DNA from: Armillaria gallica
Taxonomy: Eukaryota > Basidiomycota > Agaricomycetes > Agaricales > Physalacriaceae
DNA: 64,000 nt
Assembly: GCA_037576215.1 (NCBI GenBank)
Contig: JBANDB010000010.1
Coordinates: forward strand, 558,001-622,000
Direction of reading: 5' to 3'
Made by a program: the position numbers and the translations under genes. A model generated the notes under the pieces. It was not told the DNA's origin. It searched no databases and worked only from the letters and a program-made list of their open reading frames with translations. Below are positions 52,323-63,892 of this stretch, piece by piece. Positions within the stretch are counted from its first letter, which is position 1; every line of letters begins with the position of its first letter.

Positions 52323-53319
52323 ATGGACCCTAACGATTTGGAGAATCTAAATACTACGCTGGACCATGAAGCCCAACTTAGAGAGGTGAAATCAGATACC
52401 TCTGGTGGTCCGGACTTGCCCCAATACTTTCCCAGAAAATCAAGGAACAAGTCGTAGACCTCGACAAGAAAACGCGTACGATGGTCGGGATGCTCAACAA
52501 GATCCATTCCATTCCGTATTCCCAAGGTGCAGTATTCGATATCATTCTGAATTCTCTTCCCAATCTGATCCGATTCTAGTTCCTGGGTTGGTAGATAGCG
52601 TATATCCCGTCCTCAGAAGTACCCATGTCCCCCATGCTGCACTAGCGGACCTTATCCCTCCCAACCAATTTTGGAGGTGGAAAGACATGTGGACAAATTC
52701 ACTTCGAACCAGCGTTTTCGTGGCGGCTTTCTTGGAGTATCTGTCCAAGGGGACGCTGATCTCACTCGCATCCACGTCCGAAGCCCTTGGAAGTACGTCA
52801 TTCATGTATCCAGAGAGTAACGTATCAGTCAACGCTTCATACAGTTCAGGATGAATGGAAAGACCGCTTCGCGCTGTCCATCGAGGACTATTTACACGGG
52901 CTTATCACGCTTGTGAACGAGTTGGTGAGGGTGCTAGTTTATTCCGTCCAAAAAGCTGTGTCCACTGACTGTTTTCTTTCAACTCAAAGTCGAGATTGGC
53001 CGTCAACGCGGTCACCCTAGGTAATTTCCAGGAGCCAGTCAAGATATCTATCTTCGTGAAAGATTTATTCGCCGGGTTTACGATGGTAGCGTCCTCCTTC
53101 CCGCATACTTGTATCCTACTGATACTACTTGTCTAAAGTTAAATCTGAAAAACGACCTGCTGCGTCGGAGGTTCGACAGTCTAAAGTATGATATGAAGAA
53201 GATTGAAGAAGGTGTGGTCTGATCCTCGGTATTGAATGCATTACTTACAGCCTCTCCCAGTCGTTTACGACGTTTCCCTGCGGAAGCTGGCACAACCTCC
53301 GGACCTAGCGTCTGATTGA
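52323..53319 (+). CDS. Translin
   Basis: Single-stranded RNA/DNA-binding protein. With TRAX it forms the C3PO endoribonuclease, which acts in small-RNA and tRNA processing. Start MDPNDLENLNTTLDHEAQLRE at 52323. The exon 1 donor gtgaaa lies after RE, and an acceptor tttcccag brings in KIKEQVVDLDKKTRTMVGML. Further exons give VPGLVDSVYPVLRSTH, FWRWKDMWTNSLRTSVFVAA, EDYLHGLITLVNEL, LAVNAVTLGNFQEPVKISIF, LKNDLLRRRFDSLKYDMKKI and EEVVYDVSLRKLAQPPDLAS, with the stop at 53317-53319. The FW(K/R)DMWT...SLR and LARLAVN-type blocks are diagnostic. About 230 residues, the family length. The divergent short promoter with SEN1 links two RNA-metabolism genes. Confidence 0.93.
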
Positions 53320-53761
53320 GATCTGATATTTTGTCTCACTCTGTACTTCGTATATAATACTGTATTGATCTCCATTTTTGTTTTGTTGCGCAGTCAGCGC
53401 TATCAGAGATTCACTGAGTATGGGTACAACGTAAAAGGCGTACTTTCCGACTCGCTACACGTAGATAATGTGTGAGTTCGAAGCCATGATCACCGGATGA
53501 TATCCGAAACTGGGAGGCCTCAGACAATCTACCACCATAGCTCAAGATGTCCCCATGAGGGTTCGAACTAGCGTACATTATGCGTCATCAATTGTGTTTG
53601 GCCTTCCAAGAAAAACAAGGGTCTGCGGAGTTCGAATACCTAATCGGGCAATCTGAACGTTCACGTAACGTTGAAACCCGTTCTCTCCAAGTGATCAAAC
53701 GTACTTCGTTTTCACTTGATGCGCTATCCACGAGACTCAGGCTGCACACCGGTCTCATAGC
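53320..53761. other. Intergenic spacer, no supported gene
   Basis: 3' flank of translin and 5' flank of SGF29, both on the plus strand. A frame at 53580-53783 overlaps the SGF29 start and has no motif. Confidence 0.5.
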
Positions 53762-55082
53762 ATGGATAGAAAGCGAGGCGTAGCAACGCGCCCTGCCGCT
53801 TCTGAAGGTAGGTTGTCCACAAAAGTTAACTGATTTTAAGCTGCCACTGAAATGCGCGTTCAGAAATTGAATTCTGGAACCACGCCAGAACGTCTCTTCT
53901 GACGCTGTCCAGTATATACACAAACTCTGCCACTGCAGAAACAATCGATCGTGTGAACCGGCTGATCTCCGCGTGGCCGAGTAACGACACTGTACCGTCC
54001 GAGGGCCTGGACGGTGTCAAGACGATATATAAAAAACTGAGCACAGGACTAAAGGACATAGAAACAGCATCTAATAATGAAGTCAAGTAGGTAGATTTTT
54101 TAGGGCTCTTTCATGCTCATTATCCATCCTTGCTCCGCTAGAGCGATTGACCAAGCACTAGATCAGCTCGCTATACTGATCGCTCTCAGGCAGGCTACAG
54201 AGACCGGTGGGTCCTTATTGCATCCACAGCCTGAGTCACTCCACTGAAACGCATGGTCACAGCCGTAGACAAACGAAATAAGCGCCCTAATAGAGGTCCG
54301 TCACCGTCTTCGACTCCTACCCCAGTAGGCGCTCCTCCCACGTCCGGCACTGTCCGTGGTGTGTCGATTACTCTGCCGCCTCGGAACTCTGCTGGTACCC
54401 CGCTCTCGATCGCCGTTTCCCGCAACGAAAAATCACGCAGGGAAGGTATAGCCCGACAGTTACCTCTTCGGGAAGGCCGAACCATCGCGTTTCACCCTCC
54501 TCCCAAACCTATCAAGGATGCTGATCAGAGTGATTGGATACTTGCTGTCATTACGAGGTGTATCAACACCGACAAGCACAAGTACGCCCCCAATTGGTAG
54601 GACTTGACAGGAGCTCATGAATCTCTTTTTTCCTTGCTGCATTCTTAGATACGAAGTCCGAGATGTTGACGACGAGAATCCGGAGTAAGTGACATAGCAG
54701 CACCCTTGGCCGACGCACCCCTCACCTACCTTCCTCAAACTAGGACGTACGCCACGACACTGAAATCGATTATACCGCTCCCGGATCCGAATGCACCTGC
54801 AGGGACTCCGGAAAGTATCTCCGTGTGTCCAGAGTACGGCAAAGGAACTATCGTGCTGGCACTCTATCCTGATACCAGCTGTTTCTACCGGGCCGAGGTA
54901 GTCACTCCTCCCCGGGACATGCAACCAACCGGACGGGTACGTTCTCTTGCCGGATGTAGTTACAACTATTGACACATCCCCTTCAGTCGTACTTGCCCAC
55001 GTACGAACTAAAATTCGAAGACGACGAAGAGCAATCTCAAATAATAAGTGCGCAATATGTCGTCGAATTTCCTAAGGATTAG
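53762..55082 (+). CDS. SGF29: SAGA complex subunit SGF29 (tandem Tudor)
   Basis: Histone H3K4me2/3 reader of the SAGA acetyltransferase module. Start MDRKRGVATRPAASE at 53762; an intron leads to EIEFWNHARTSLLTLSSIY, TIDRVNRLISAWPSND and KTIYKKLSTGLKDIETAS, the helical N-terminus that binds Ada3. A Pro/Ser/Thr linker (RGPSPSSTPTPVGAPPTSG) follows. The double Tudor reads GRTIAFHPP, SDWILAVITRCINTDKHKYEV, RDVDDENPE, TYATTLKSIIPLPDP, YGKGTIVLALYPDTSCFYRAEV, YLPTYELKFEDDEEQ and AQYVVEFPKD, ending at 55080-55082. The DxxPE and ALYPxTTxFYxA blocks are diagnostic for SGF29. Seven exons were followed in frame. Confidence 0.94.
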
Positions 55083-56735
55083 GTTCATTTACAGTTTTTA
55101 CGATTTATGCTGTGGCATCGGCGTAACATTGCATATGTATCATCAGTGTAGGTAGGATACCCATTCTTGGAATTGAAGGGTCAACGATGTTGTTGACTTG
55201 GTCAAACACTTAATGCCTCTCCGTTTGAGACTGGAGACTTTTAAATGGTTACGCAAAGTGAAGCCAATTGAACAAAGAAAATAATCCCTGCGTATCATCT
55301 ATGGCTTTGAGAAGGAGGGTCCGAGTTATGATTTCTACTAGTATTAGCCCGGCACGAACTGATTCTTGTTCCCCTTCAGCACCCCCAACCGAAGATGTGT
55401 GCAGCCTGTGTTATGGATATCGGTCTCTGCCGGTATGCCTGAGTCAACACACGCCTTCACTCGGTCTTCTCGGCCTTGGCGGTGCTCGTACTTTCTCTTA
55501 CTTTCTCTAACCTTCTTGCTACTACCAGAATACACTAGAACATCGTAGAATAAGGATACCTGGACTCTGTAGTGTATAAGCACTACCTGGCAGGTAGTGC
55601 TAATAATTCCCGGTCCTGTTGATAACATGTTATTTAACATCGGGCCGCGAGAGGGCATTTATTCACTAGGTTATTAACAGTTAATAATTTTCTTGCGAAA
55701 TAATGTGAATAACAGGTGAAAAACATGTTTTCTAACAAGCTAATAACAAAAGGTCGGTTAAAAAATCCAGAACCACTCGTACATTGGCTCAATTGATCTT
55801 TTTCAGTCTCTCTCGACGCGTTTACAACTCCATGGAATTGGAAACTCCGCCAACTTTGTGCAGCACCCGAGTAGCATCTACTTCGGAGGAAGAAGCGTCG
55901 AGATTCATGTTTTCAAGTTCGACCGTGTAGCTGAAGGGTGACGAGAAAGGAATAGGACTTTTGTGCCTGGCGAAGTAGCAGTGGAGTGAGTCGGCATGGC
56001 GGCTATAGGCCCTAGCCAAGCTTGATTTATTCACCTTTATTCACAAGGTGCGTTGGGGTACCTTGTTATTAACAGTGTTAATAAACCGATATTAATTAAT
56101 ACCCATTTTTTAGCCATACCTTACTAGTACCTGTACTATTGTATCATAAGCTATCAACTCACCTTTCAACCTCCACAGTCCCTGTGTGAACCTAAGTGAT
56201 CAAGATCGGTTACGCTTAGCGCTTGCTGACGCCCCGTTAACTACGCCTAGCGTTCGTTAACAAACTTACGGATCCCTCTTGGTAATCGGACTCAGCTTAC
56301 GGACATCCTCGCTCTCATCAGGCTTTCTTCGAGTAGTCACCCACTCGTATATTAGCTTGACTAACCATATTCTTAACAGCCTGTAAACGTCTTCAAGACA
56401 CAGGAAAGTACACTTTCCTGAAAGGCGACAACCCCCATGGTATTGTCGGCTTAGACGCGCTTTTTTGTGAGAATTTTATGGAGCTCTACTACTGAAACAC
56501 TTCCTGGCTGTTGGATTGGAGAAAATGATCCTTATATTTGTATTGCATCCATCCCATCTGATATCGTATCGTATTTGAATGCCGTCCCTTTTCGCCTTGC
56601 TTCCTCTGGAGTCGGCGCGCCTCTAGTAATAGTAGACAGTCTGTAATATAAGCTGAAGAGTAAGACTTGGATGTCATGAGATAACGGAACATGGACGCTT
56701 CTTTTCATCGACTACGTCGCAACGCTATCTACCAG
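55083..56735. other. AT-rich, hairpin-rich intergenic region
   Basis: No supported gene; frames at 55268-55510 and 55822-56034 lack motifs. The region contains a perfect 11-bp-arm hairpin at 55579-55601, TTATTAAC/GTTAATAA inverted repeats near 55672 and 56067, and a 7-bp-arm hairpin ACAAGGT/ACCTTGT near 56044-56067. Related words GTTACGCTTAGCG and ACTACGCCTAGCG occur at about 56209-56256. It could be one or more non-autonomous elements; no transposase is present. Confidence 0.5.
55579..55601. repeat. Perfect hairpin, 11-bp arms
   Basis: AGCACTACCTG, one unpaired G, then CAGGTAGTGCT. It is long for chance in a 1.6-kb gap. It could be the terminus of a small element or a structured site. Confidence 0.7.
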
Positions 56736-57654
56736 CTACGCCAACTTTGCAGTAATCATCATGCGCTCGAAATCCGGCAAAGTCATTGACTTGTCCGGCG
56801 CAGATGAGAAAATTTCGAGCATTTCAATAATCTTATATATCCAACGTATCAGACCGACAGCGGAATGCAGGTCTTGGAGAACATACCTCTTCGGCTTTCA
56901 GTTTCTCGTTGAGCAATTTCGAGACACGTTGGATGTCGGCGATCATTATTTTCTGGCGGGGCAAGTCCTCAGGCGTAGCGTCGGGAAAGAAAAGCGCGAA
57001 ATTCTCCAGACAAGTTTGCTTTTGTCTTTTGGTCAACTGTTTGGGCATCGTGGAATCGGAATCCGAGTCCGACTCGTGTGTGCGAGTGGTAGTGCGCGTG
57101 CGCCGACGCGACGATGCCTCTTCCACATATTCATCATCATCATCTTCCCAAGCCTCCTCCATATCAACGTCCCCCTCCTGATAGTCACTCCCTGGGTCGC
57201 TGACTGGACGGGAGATCGCATCTCCATCACTGTCTGCGTATTCTTGCGCATGATGTTCGAGCAAGATGGCACAAACTGCGCGCCAGTCATCCATGCTGAC
57301 AGACAGTTCTGTGGACGCGCTTGCACCCTCATCCCAACCTGACGCGGCTTGGCGAAATATGGTCAAGGCCTGTTCGTCATCGGGGGGCAGGTCAAGGAGT
57401 TGCAGAGCAGATGGGATAGACGAAATTGGGATATTTGGGATTTGAGACGCGTCTATCTCGTCTTCTGCTTCGTCTGGATCACCCTCAACAAGAAATCCGC
57501 CACCTCCAGACGAACTAGATGCAACTTGTTTCCTCTTCTTCAAAGGTGGTGTCTCGATGAGATGGAGCGAATTTGCGGTGGATATGTACACTTTGTCAAT
57601 TCGACGCTGAAGATATCGGGGAAGTACAGAAAACGTTGACGCAGCAGAACTCAT
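56736..57654 (-). CDS. EF-hand-like acidic protein, hypothetical
   Basis: No named orthologue assigned. ATG 57654 gives MSSAASTFSVLPRYLQRRIDKV. Short motifs follow: PPLKKRKQ (basic), LQLLDLPPDDEQALTIFRQA and MDDWRAVCAILLEHHAQE. A strongly acidic stretch (EGDVDMEEAWEDDDDEYVEE) and basic RRRTRTTTRTH come next. The C-terminal half, LTKRQKQTCLENFALFFPD, QKIMIADIQRVSKLLNEKL then across an intron (donor gtatgt) IIEMLEIFSSAPDKSM, reads like a degenerate EF-hand pair of the calmodulin/centrin type with weak calcium ligands. It ends FERMMITAKLA at 56736. About 285 residues. A centrin-like partner in nucleotide-excision repair (Rad33-like) is conceivable but is speculation. Divergent from the Hsp20 gene. 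Confidence 0.72.
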
Positions 57655-57846
57655 GACTGGAATGGAAGAATTGATCGACGTTCAGAAGCTGTGCCTGAGT
57701 ATGGCTCTGCTTACTATTAGACTCGCTGACCCAGGACTATTTAACGGAGAGATTTGGGGAATATTCGAGTATTTACCTACTCGTTGTCGAAGTTTCGTGA
57801 AGAGAAGCGAATGTCGGCCGAGATGCCGCGCGTCTCGGCATGGTGA

Positions 57847-57944
57847 TGACGTCACCCACTCGTCACAGAATAGTATCGCCGAGTTCCAGGACGTTCTCGT
57901 TTCTGCGAGAAATACCGTATTTGTGAATCCGCTGAGGTATAAAA
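57847..57944 (+). promoter_or_regulatory. CRE-type site, HSE-like repeats and TATA box of Hsp20 gene
   Basis: TGACGTCA (ATF/CREB palindrome) at 57847-57854; TTC/GAA half-sites in TTCTCGTTTCTGCGAGAA at 57894-57911, resembling heat-shock elements; TATAAAA at 57938-57944, 44 bp before the ATG. This is typical of a stress-induced promoter. Confidence 0.6.
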
Positions 57945-57987
57945 GACAGATGTTTCTCTTCATTCAGACAGCAACATTGTCTCCAAA

Positions 57988-58581
57988 ATGTCTATCGCAC
58001 GACAGCTATTCCATGAATTCCGTCCTCTCTTCCGAATGCTCGAAGAGCCCATCACTCGTACTCCAGCCTCGTGGAACATGAGGTCCCACCCTTTCTTCGA
58101 CGACCCCTTTTTCTCATCACCAGGTTTTACTCGACCTGCGGTTGACGTGACAGAGCAAGGGAACAAGTACATCGTCGAAGCGGATCTTCCCGGTGTGGCC
58201 AAGGAGAACGTCGAAGTTAGAATTGGCGAAGGAGGTCGCAGCCTTACTATCGAAGGAAAGGTAGTGAGCAAAGGACCCGAACCCGAGACAACTCAGCCGC
58301 AGGCCTCTGAAGGCGAACAAGCGGCTTCTACAGAAGGCATGTTTTCTTTGTTTATTTTATCTTCACTAGGCTAATTCTGCTTTGTAGTGACCAAAACCGA
58401 AACGCCCAACCAAATTTCTGCTGAAAGGCAGTTTTGGAGTAATTCTTCGTTCACTCGTACTGTCTGGTTGCCCCGCCCGGTTGACAGTAGCGGTGTTTCT
58501 GCACAGCTCAAGGACGGTGTCTTGACCGTGACCATTCCAAAGGCCGAAGACAAGGCGAGCGTAGTGGTACCTGTAGAGTAG
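57988..58581 (+). CDS. Small heat shock protein, Hsp20/alpha-crystallin
   Basis: ATP-independent chaperone that holds unfolding proteins. 180 residues from MSIARQLFHEFRPLF; N-terminal arm with Phe-rich HPFFDDPFFSSPGF. The alpha-crystallin domain runs from PAVDVTEQGNKYIVEADLPG through ENVEVRIGEGGRSLTIEGKV to a Gln/Glu/Ala-rich loop. The second exon gives SAERQFWSNSSFTRTVWLP, VSAQLKDGVLTVTIPK (conserved L-x-DGVLTVTIPK) and ends VVVPVE at 58581. The exons are 57988-58336 and 58388-58581. The intron starts with GC (AAG|GCATGT), a GC-AG intron, since no nearby GT restores the frame. The promoter has CRE, HSE-like and TATA elements. Confidence 0.95.
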
Positions 58582-58865
58582 TTTGTATCTCTTTTTTTCT
58601 GTACAGCAGTTTGTATCTCTTTTCTGTACAGTAGCACCCTTTGTATTACCAGCTATTTCCCCACTCCAAGAGTCCGACGCGTGATTCTCAAGTCGGAGCG
58701 AAATCGGCGAAAACGGATTTGGCTTACCGTCCTACGTCGCGTGGGCCAGATTTTGTACTGGCAGTACTTTGATCTGCCACCTTTGTAACGTGTCGCTTTT
58801 TCCGTCCTTCTTCCTTCCGGTCTTTCCTCATCCACCACCCAAAATTCTGTCTCCCCACTCTCCCG

Positions 58866-60116
58866 ATGGCCTCCCACCATCCCCCTGTTGCTCTTCCTCC
58901 AGCTGAGCCGATGCTCGTGGATTCTGATGTCGAGGCAGAGGTCGACCAGCTCGATTCTGACACAGAGGGTCTTGACGAGCTTGGTGCCAATGGCGCTCCC
59001 GCCTCCGCGAACAACGCCCTGAGTGGTGTTCGGAGCAGTAGACCGGTGGGACAGACCCTTTTGCCCGGTACCAAGTTGGAAAATATTATATCGGCGGACG
59101 GTGTGTATATCGCTTTCTCCAACTCAATTTATTCACTGAATAGTAATCAGGAGTGACGGGAAGTCTATCATTATCGAAAGAGGCGCTCTTCGTCCTGTCC
59201 ATTGCCACTGTATGCGCACTTGCCGTTGTTTTTCTGGCCCGAGAATGATTAATCTTCTATACAGGAAGAGTTCATAAAACGGCTGGCCCAGGGTGGCCTA
59301 CGGCAAGCCAAGTCAGAACGACGGTCTGCAGTGCAGTACCAGGATATGGGTGCGTGTCGGCCGTCCCTTCTAAACCAAGTGTCAACCTAAGAGTACATAT
59401 ACAACATCCAGCTGCTACGACTCTTCAATACCAAGAATTCAGATTTCTCCAAGGTATGTCCCGTATCCCCTCCTTCGCGTCACCCAAATAACACTACATT
59501 TCTTCCAGACACGATCCCTACAGCCATCTCCCTGGCTGATGCTCTATACCTCCGGGAGGAGACGGAAAAGCAACTTTTCGACGAAGAACCTGCACCCCTC
59601 AAACCTTCTACTTCCACCGCGAACTACACATATCCCGTCATCCCGCCCCTTCCCTCCGCAAAACCCTCCCTACCTCAGAACCTGTCTTCCAAAGCCAAAG
59701 GCAAGAGTCGCGCGGCGAACGGGAAGGAAAAAAGCAACGGCAGTGCTAGCTGGACCAATGGCGGTCCGAGTCACAGCGAGTCCACCCCCAACGAGATGCC
59801 TAATGGCGTCCTGGATGCCAGGCCGTGGTGGCACTACTGGCCTAAAAAGCCACCTGGTCAGGAGCGGAACGGGGTTGAGGAGACGCGGCCGGCCATACCT
59901 CATGATCCAACAGTCGCCGGGGCCTCGCGCCCGCCCACCCTCCCACCAGTGGACAGTGCCGGTGCTTCACAGCCAGGTACACCAAGTGTCGTTGAGAGTC
60001 GGGGACGATCTGCGTCTCCTCGTCCGAGCCAGTCACAAACCCCGCTAAGCGAAGAGATATCATCAGAACTTAGACAAAATATTAGCGAGGTACGGGGGAC
60101 CACTGCCGATTCCTAG
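58866..60116 (+). CDS. Histone-fold protein, CHRAC1/Dpb3-like
   Basis: Member of the CBF/NF-Y/archaeal histone-fold group; relatives are CHRAC1 (chromatin accessibility complex), POLE4/Dpb3 and Dls1. ATG 58866 gives MASHHPPVALPPAEPM, an acidic N-terminus (DVEAEVDQLDSDTEG), then LPGTKLENIISADG, an intron, VTGSLSLSKEALFVLSIAT, an intron, EEFIKRLAQGGLRQAKSE, AVQYQDMA, an intron, ATTLQYQEFRFLQ, an intron, DTIPTAISLADALYLREE. The order matches CHRAC1 (EALVLTAKATELFVQ...YSDLANTAQQSETFQFLADILP). The long disordered C-terminus (ARPWWHYWPKKPPGQE, SPRPSQSQTPLSEE) ends TTADS at 60116. Which of the three relatives it replaces is unresolved. It probably dimerises with an NF-YB-like partner. Confidence 0.78.
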
Positions 60117-60609
60117 TGGATCTTCGAGACCCTAGAGGTTTGTCTGTAGAATTCTGCGGCCCTGTAATTGTAGTTTTTGTTGGACTGGCTATTGTACACA
60201 ACAGGCGGTAATTGCGCGGACGGCAGGTAACTGCGTACTGCGATGGTGGTGTTTGTGTAATATCGTTATTAGAAGAGGGGCAGTACTTTATTTATCGTTT
60301 TTACAACTTGAATATGTATATACATCAGTTTTACGTGGTGGTATTCTCGGTTACTATGATCTGCCTGCCGCCGTAACTTCAGAATACCGGAACCCTTCGC
60401 TGCCTGAAATACTGCCTGAAACCTCAAACAAGACACCTTTCGCGAAGTACCGCTGACGTTATGTTCGTCGGCCTGCCCCGCAGTACGTATCATTGATAGT
60501 TGATAGTACCGTAACCAGTTGAAGCTTAACTATCAGGCTATCATTTGGTGCAAAACATTATAGGCCAAGAAATAAAACACAACATAGTATGTTACAACGC
60601 ATACCCAAC
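60117..60609. other. Intergenic spacer, convergent 3' flanks
   Basis: It lies between the 3' ends of the histone-fold gene (plus) and the WD40 gene (minus). Frames at 60253-60456 and 60269-60493 lack motifs. Confidence 0.5.
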
Positions 60610-63600
60610 CTACCAAGCGGAAAGATCGTAGATCGTTTCAATCTTTTCAAAATGACTACCGTGGGTATCAAATACCGAGATCATACCCTGTGCGTCTCCT
60701 CTGAATAATTTCGTCAGCGAATGGAAGAACAGACCAACTGTAATAAACTGACACTACTAGATCATACTCTCCCTTCAATCGGTCGCCGATACTGAAGTAA
60801 GCAATGTCGGAGTTCATCTCAACAAGAATGGTTCCATCGTCGGAAGAGACCGTAGGGTCCCACATGCGTACCGTCCCTAGTACTCAGATGTGAGAATGGA
60901 AGATAGTAAACAGATAGTGCCATACTCACCGTCTTCGCCACCTGTAATTAATCCCATCCGACCATTCGACTTGAGTGTCACCCACTCCGAATAGACAATA
61001 CCGAAGGAATCCTTGCCAGGCATAACCTTGCTTTTGTCCTTCTGATGTTTGAATTCTTCCATGACTCCTTTCTCCAGCATTCGGAGATCGTAAAGGTGTA
61101 CTTTGTCGTCGTTCCTTGATACAGCCAAGAAACGATCATCCGGGCTGAAGGATGCGCAATTGACCTCTAGATCTGGTCGACCAGCCTCAGGTTGATCAAG
61201 AAAAATGTGCTTAGACGCTCGATTGTGGCGGTTGCGGACATCGTAAAGTCGAAGATGCCTCTGGGGTTCACCAGCTGTGAAGAGTGCTAGCCATGATCCT
61301 ACATTGAAAGATGATAAATACATGGCGGAAGGGTAAAGTTTCGTTACGCGGGTACCTTCTGAATTGATTGTCATCGCGTCTCCCGCTTCCTGAGCATCAT
61401 CAAACTCGTAGATGGGATCGGGGTCCTCATACGGGTCCCATGCTTTATGGTACCCAACACCGGCTATAGACTTACCAAGCGGTTCGGATGAGGCAAAGAT
61501 GCAATTGGCTGTCGGACCTCTTCCCCAAACAAATGCACCAACTGAATGGCGACCTGGTTGTCTATCTGCAACTGAAAGCTCTTCGTGTCGACGAGAATCG
61601 GAGAAGATGTCAGTGTAGATACATAATTTACTGTTTGCACCATGTGTTAAGGGAAAGTGGATTGCAGGAAGACTCAACTCACTTAGAGGCAACTGCAAGA
61701 TCCGGCGTAGCCGAACAAGGATTGAAGGCAATGTCATGTGTTACACGCGTGTGGTCGTAGTCTAGGGAGTAGGTTGAGTAAAAGTGTGCCCATAAGAGAT
61801 AGGCATCATACGAAATATCTGTTCACAGGAGTTTCCTGGTATGTCTGGGCTAAACGGCCAAAAACGGACATTTTTGTCTTCTCCAGAAGACGCAAAACGT
61901 TGACTAAATATGTAAGTTTTCGTGTCTAGATGAGAGAGAGGTTTCACCTTTTCGGATCGAACGCGATGTCGTTGACGGAAAAATACTTGTACAGATACTT
62001 TGGTTTCCAACCATCGCTGGCCAAACAACCTGGATCATTGCTGTACTCATATTCGATCTGTCCACCGTCCAGTGTTTCATGCTTGTCCTCAAGAACTAGC
62101 TATATGAGGCTCAATATTTAGGACCAAATGAGATAGTCTCTCACCCCTCTTGAAACCATCCTGACGCCATGGCCAGTAATGCTCAGTATAATCCTCGTGC
62201 CCTTCATCCTCTTCACCTGGCACACTTCTTGTCTTCAACGCTATACGCTTGTCTTGACACCATAAAAGTAGCGCGCCATTTTTGTTATACGTGCAGTCCG
62301 TCTCTTGGTCTTGTTAGAATAGTTTCAGATTTCATACACTTACAAAGCATACCTCCGGCGCTTCCGCCAGCTGTAGCACTGCAAACCGCGATGCACCCTT
62401 TGTGTTGTATAATCTTATTTATAGCTAGAAAGGAAACTAAGGATAGTAACGGCTAGTAGAAGATCAACTCACGTCCGGCTGCGGTGTATTGCCACTTCTG
62501 TGTAATGTTTCCATTAGGCAAGATGTATCTAGTAGGTCGTCGCCCTTCAAGGACGGATTTATGTGGATGTGGCGCTCGTCGCGAAGAAAACGCTATTCCC
62601 ACATCATTTATCTGAGAGCACTCAGCAGGGATGCATTATAGTACATGGAAGACTCACAATATCCCAAATATATTGTTCTTCCTTTGGCGGTGCCCTTGGA
62701 ACGACTTGGGGCCGAAACGGCTGGTTTGTTGAATGCAGCCGCCGTTCACAGGGAGGCAACTTCTTTGACACCAACTCGAGGTTTGCAAAAGGTTCCACAA
62801 TCGCAGATTCGTTTCCGTCTGCTTTGACTCGGACTGGATCCCACTATAGTAGTTCGTGTAAGTTTCCTACCGCATTCCCAAGAAGCAGCAAAATATACGA
62901 TGTTTTCATTCGCCCACGTCCCTTTGGCAAACTCGTCTTCGAAATTATCTGGTTTAGTGAATTGACGGTGCAATGGTATAGAAGGTTGAGTAGAGCGTTT
63001 CTGATGCGCTACAATCTTTGTCGGCCCGGGTGACTTTCCTGGTGTATGTCGCGGGAGGCTTCCGCGTGTATCTTGTGAAAGCAGGGTAGGCCTGGGAAGG
63101 TGTTTCTGAGGCATAACCTAAGTAAAGGCAATAAAGAGATGACATTTCACGCACAAGATGCTTCGCTGGTGCCGTTGGTCTCCTGGCACTGGTTGGTTGG
63201 GCAGGTTGGTGGTGCGATGAGGAGGAAGGCTGGGGCGTGTGAGAACTTGAAGCTATAGAATTGGCGAATGTTGGCAGTTCGTCGTCGTCGTCGTCGCTCA
63301 ATAAGACAAAAGGTCTGTCCTTGGACCCTTCTGCTCCAGGCAATGGAGTTGTGGTGGATCTCGGACGCTTCCTTGAACCAGAGGCGACAGGTTCAGAGGG
63401 CCGTTTCTTGAATCGTTGGAATATTCACATTACTGTGGCGAGCCAAAGATGAAACCGAGTCTCACCGTACGCAAGGGAGTCTGAACGTTTGATATCCTTG
63501 GATTGATGGTGCTAGGTATGTCGTTGCTTTTTGAGACTGTCAGTATGATATCAGGGAGAACGCCGAATCGTACCTCGACTTGAAGTTGATTGTCTCTCGA

Positions 63601-63704
63601 TTGGTCTTCATCCTTCGTCCAGTGAGGTCGACCTCGTCGTTGTCGACATTGATAAGAGAGTGACCTCTACCGAGGAACATTATATCTGGATCACGCCGAG
63701 GCAT
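60610..63704 (-). CDS. WD40-repeat protein
   Basis: Beta-propeller scaffold; no orthologue assigned. ATG 63704 gives MPRRDPDIMFLGRGHSLINV, then a disordered Ser/Pro-rich N-terminus with ENGS-free acidic motif LLSDDDDDELPTF. Middle exons: NQPFRPQVVPRAPPKEEQYIW, CQDKRIALKTRSVPGEEDEG, EYEYSNDPGCLASDGWKPKY. The propeller: YKYFSVNDIAFDP, FASSGEDKNVRFWPF, THDIAFNPC, LRLYDVRNRHN, VNCASFSPDDRFLAVSRND and VHLYDLRML. It continues WVTLKSNGRMGLITGGEDG, VRMWDPTVSSDD and ISVFDTHGSHFEKI, with the stop at 60610. At least five blades are evident. About ten short exons; the N-terminal exon borders are approximate. It is divergent from DAD1 with 188 bp between start codons. Confidence 0.78.
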
Positions 63705-63851
63705 GTGACGAAAACGCCCAGGCGTACGTGACGAGATCCAACAAGCAACCAAGACGCAAACTCAAGCTTAAGAGGTAACAGGATACGCGAAGACTGAACA
63801 AGTGTGACAAAGGTAAGATTTAGAAGGTGGTGGTGGCGGTAATGAAAGAGA

Positions 63852-63872
63852 CTAACCCTAACCATAGGGTTA
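63852..63872. promoter_or_regulatory. Telobox-like CTAACCCTAACC with inverted AGGGTTA
   Basis: CTAACCCTAACC (63852-63863) and AGGGTTA (63866-63872) lie 20-41 bp before the DAD1 ATG, in the promoter shared with the WD40 gene. The arrangement is palindromic-like. Compare 40084-40095. Confidence 0.45.
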
Positions 63873-63892
63873 ATCACTTTCCGCCATCATCC

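Noticed and set aside
63852..63872. Telomere or subtelomere
   Set aside because: Only two CCCTAA units followed by an inverted unit, with genes on both sides; too short for a telomeric tract.
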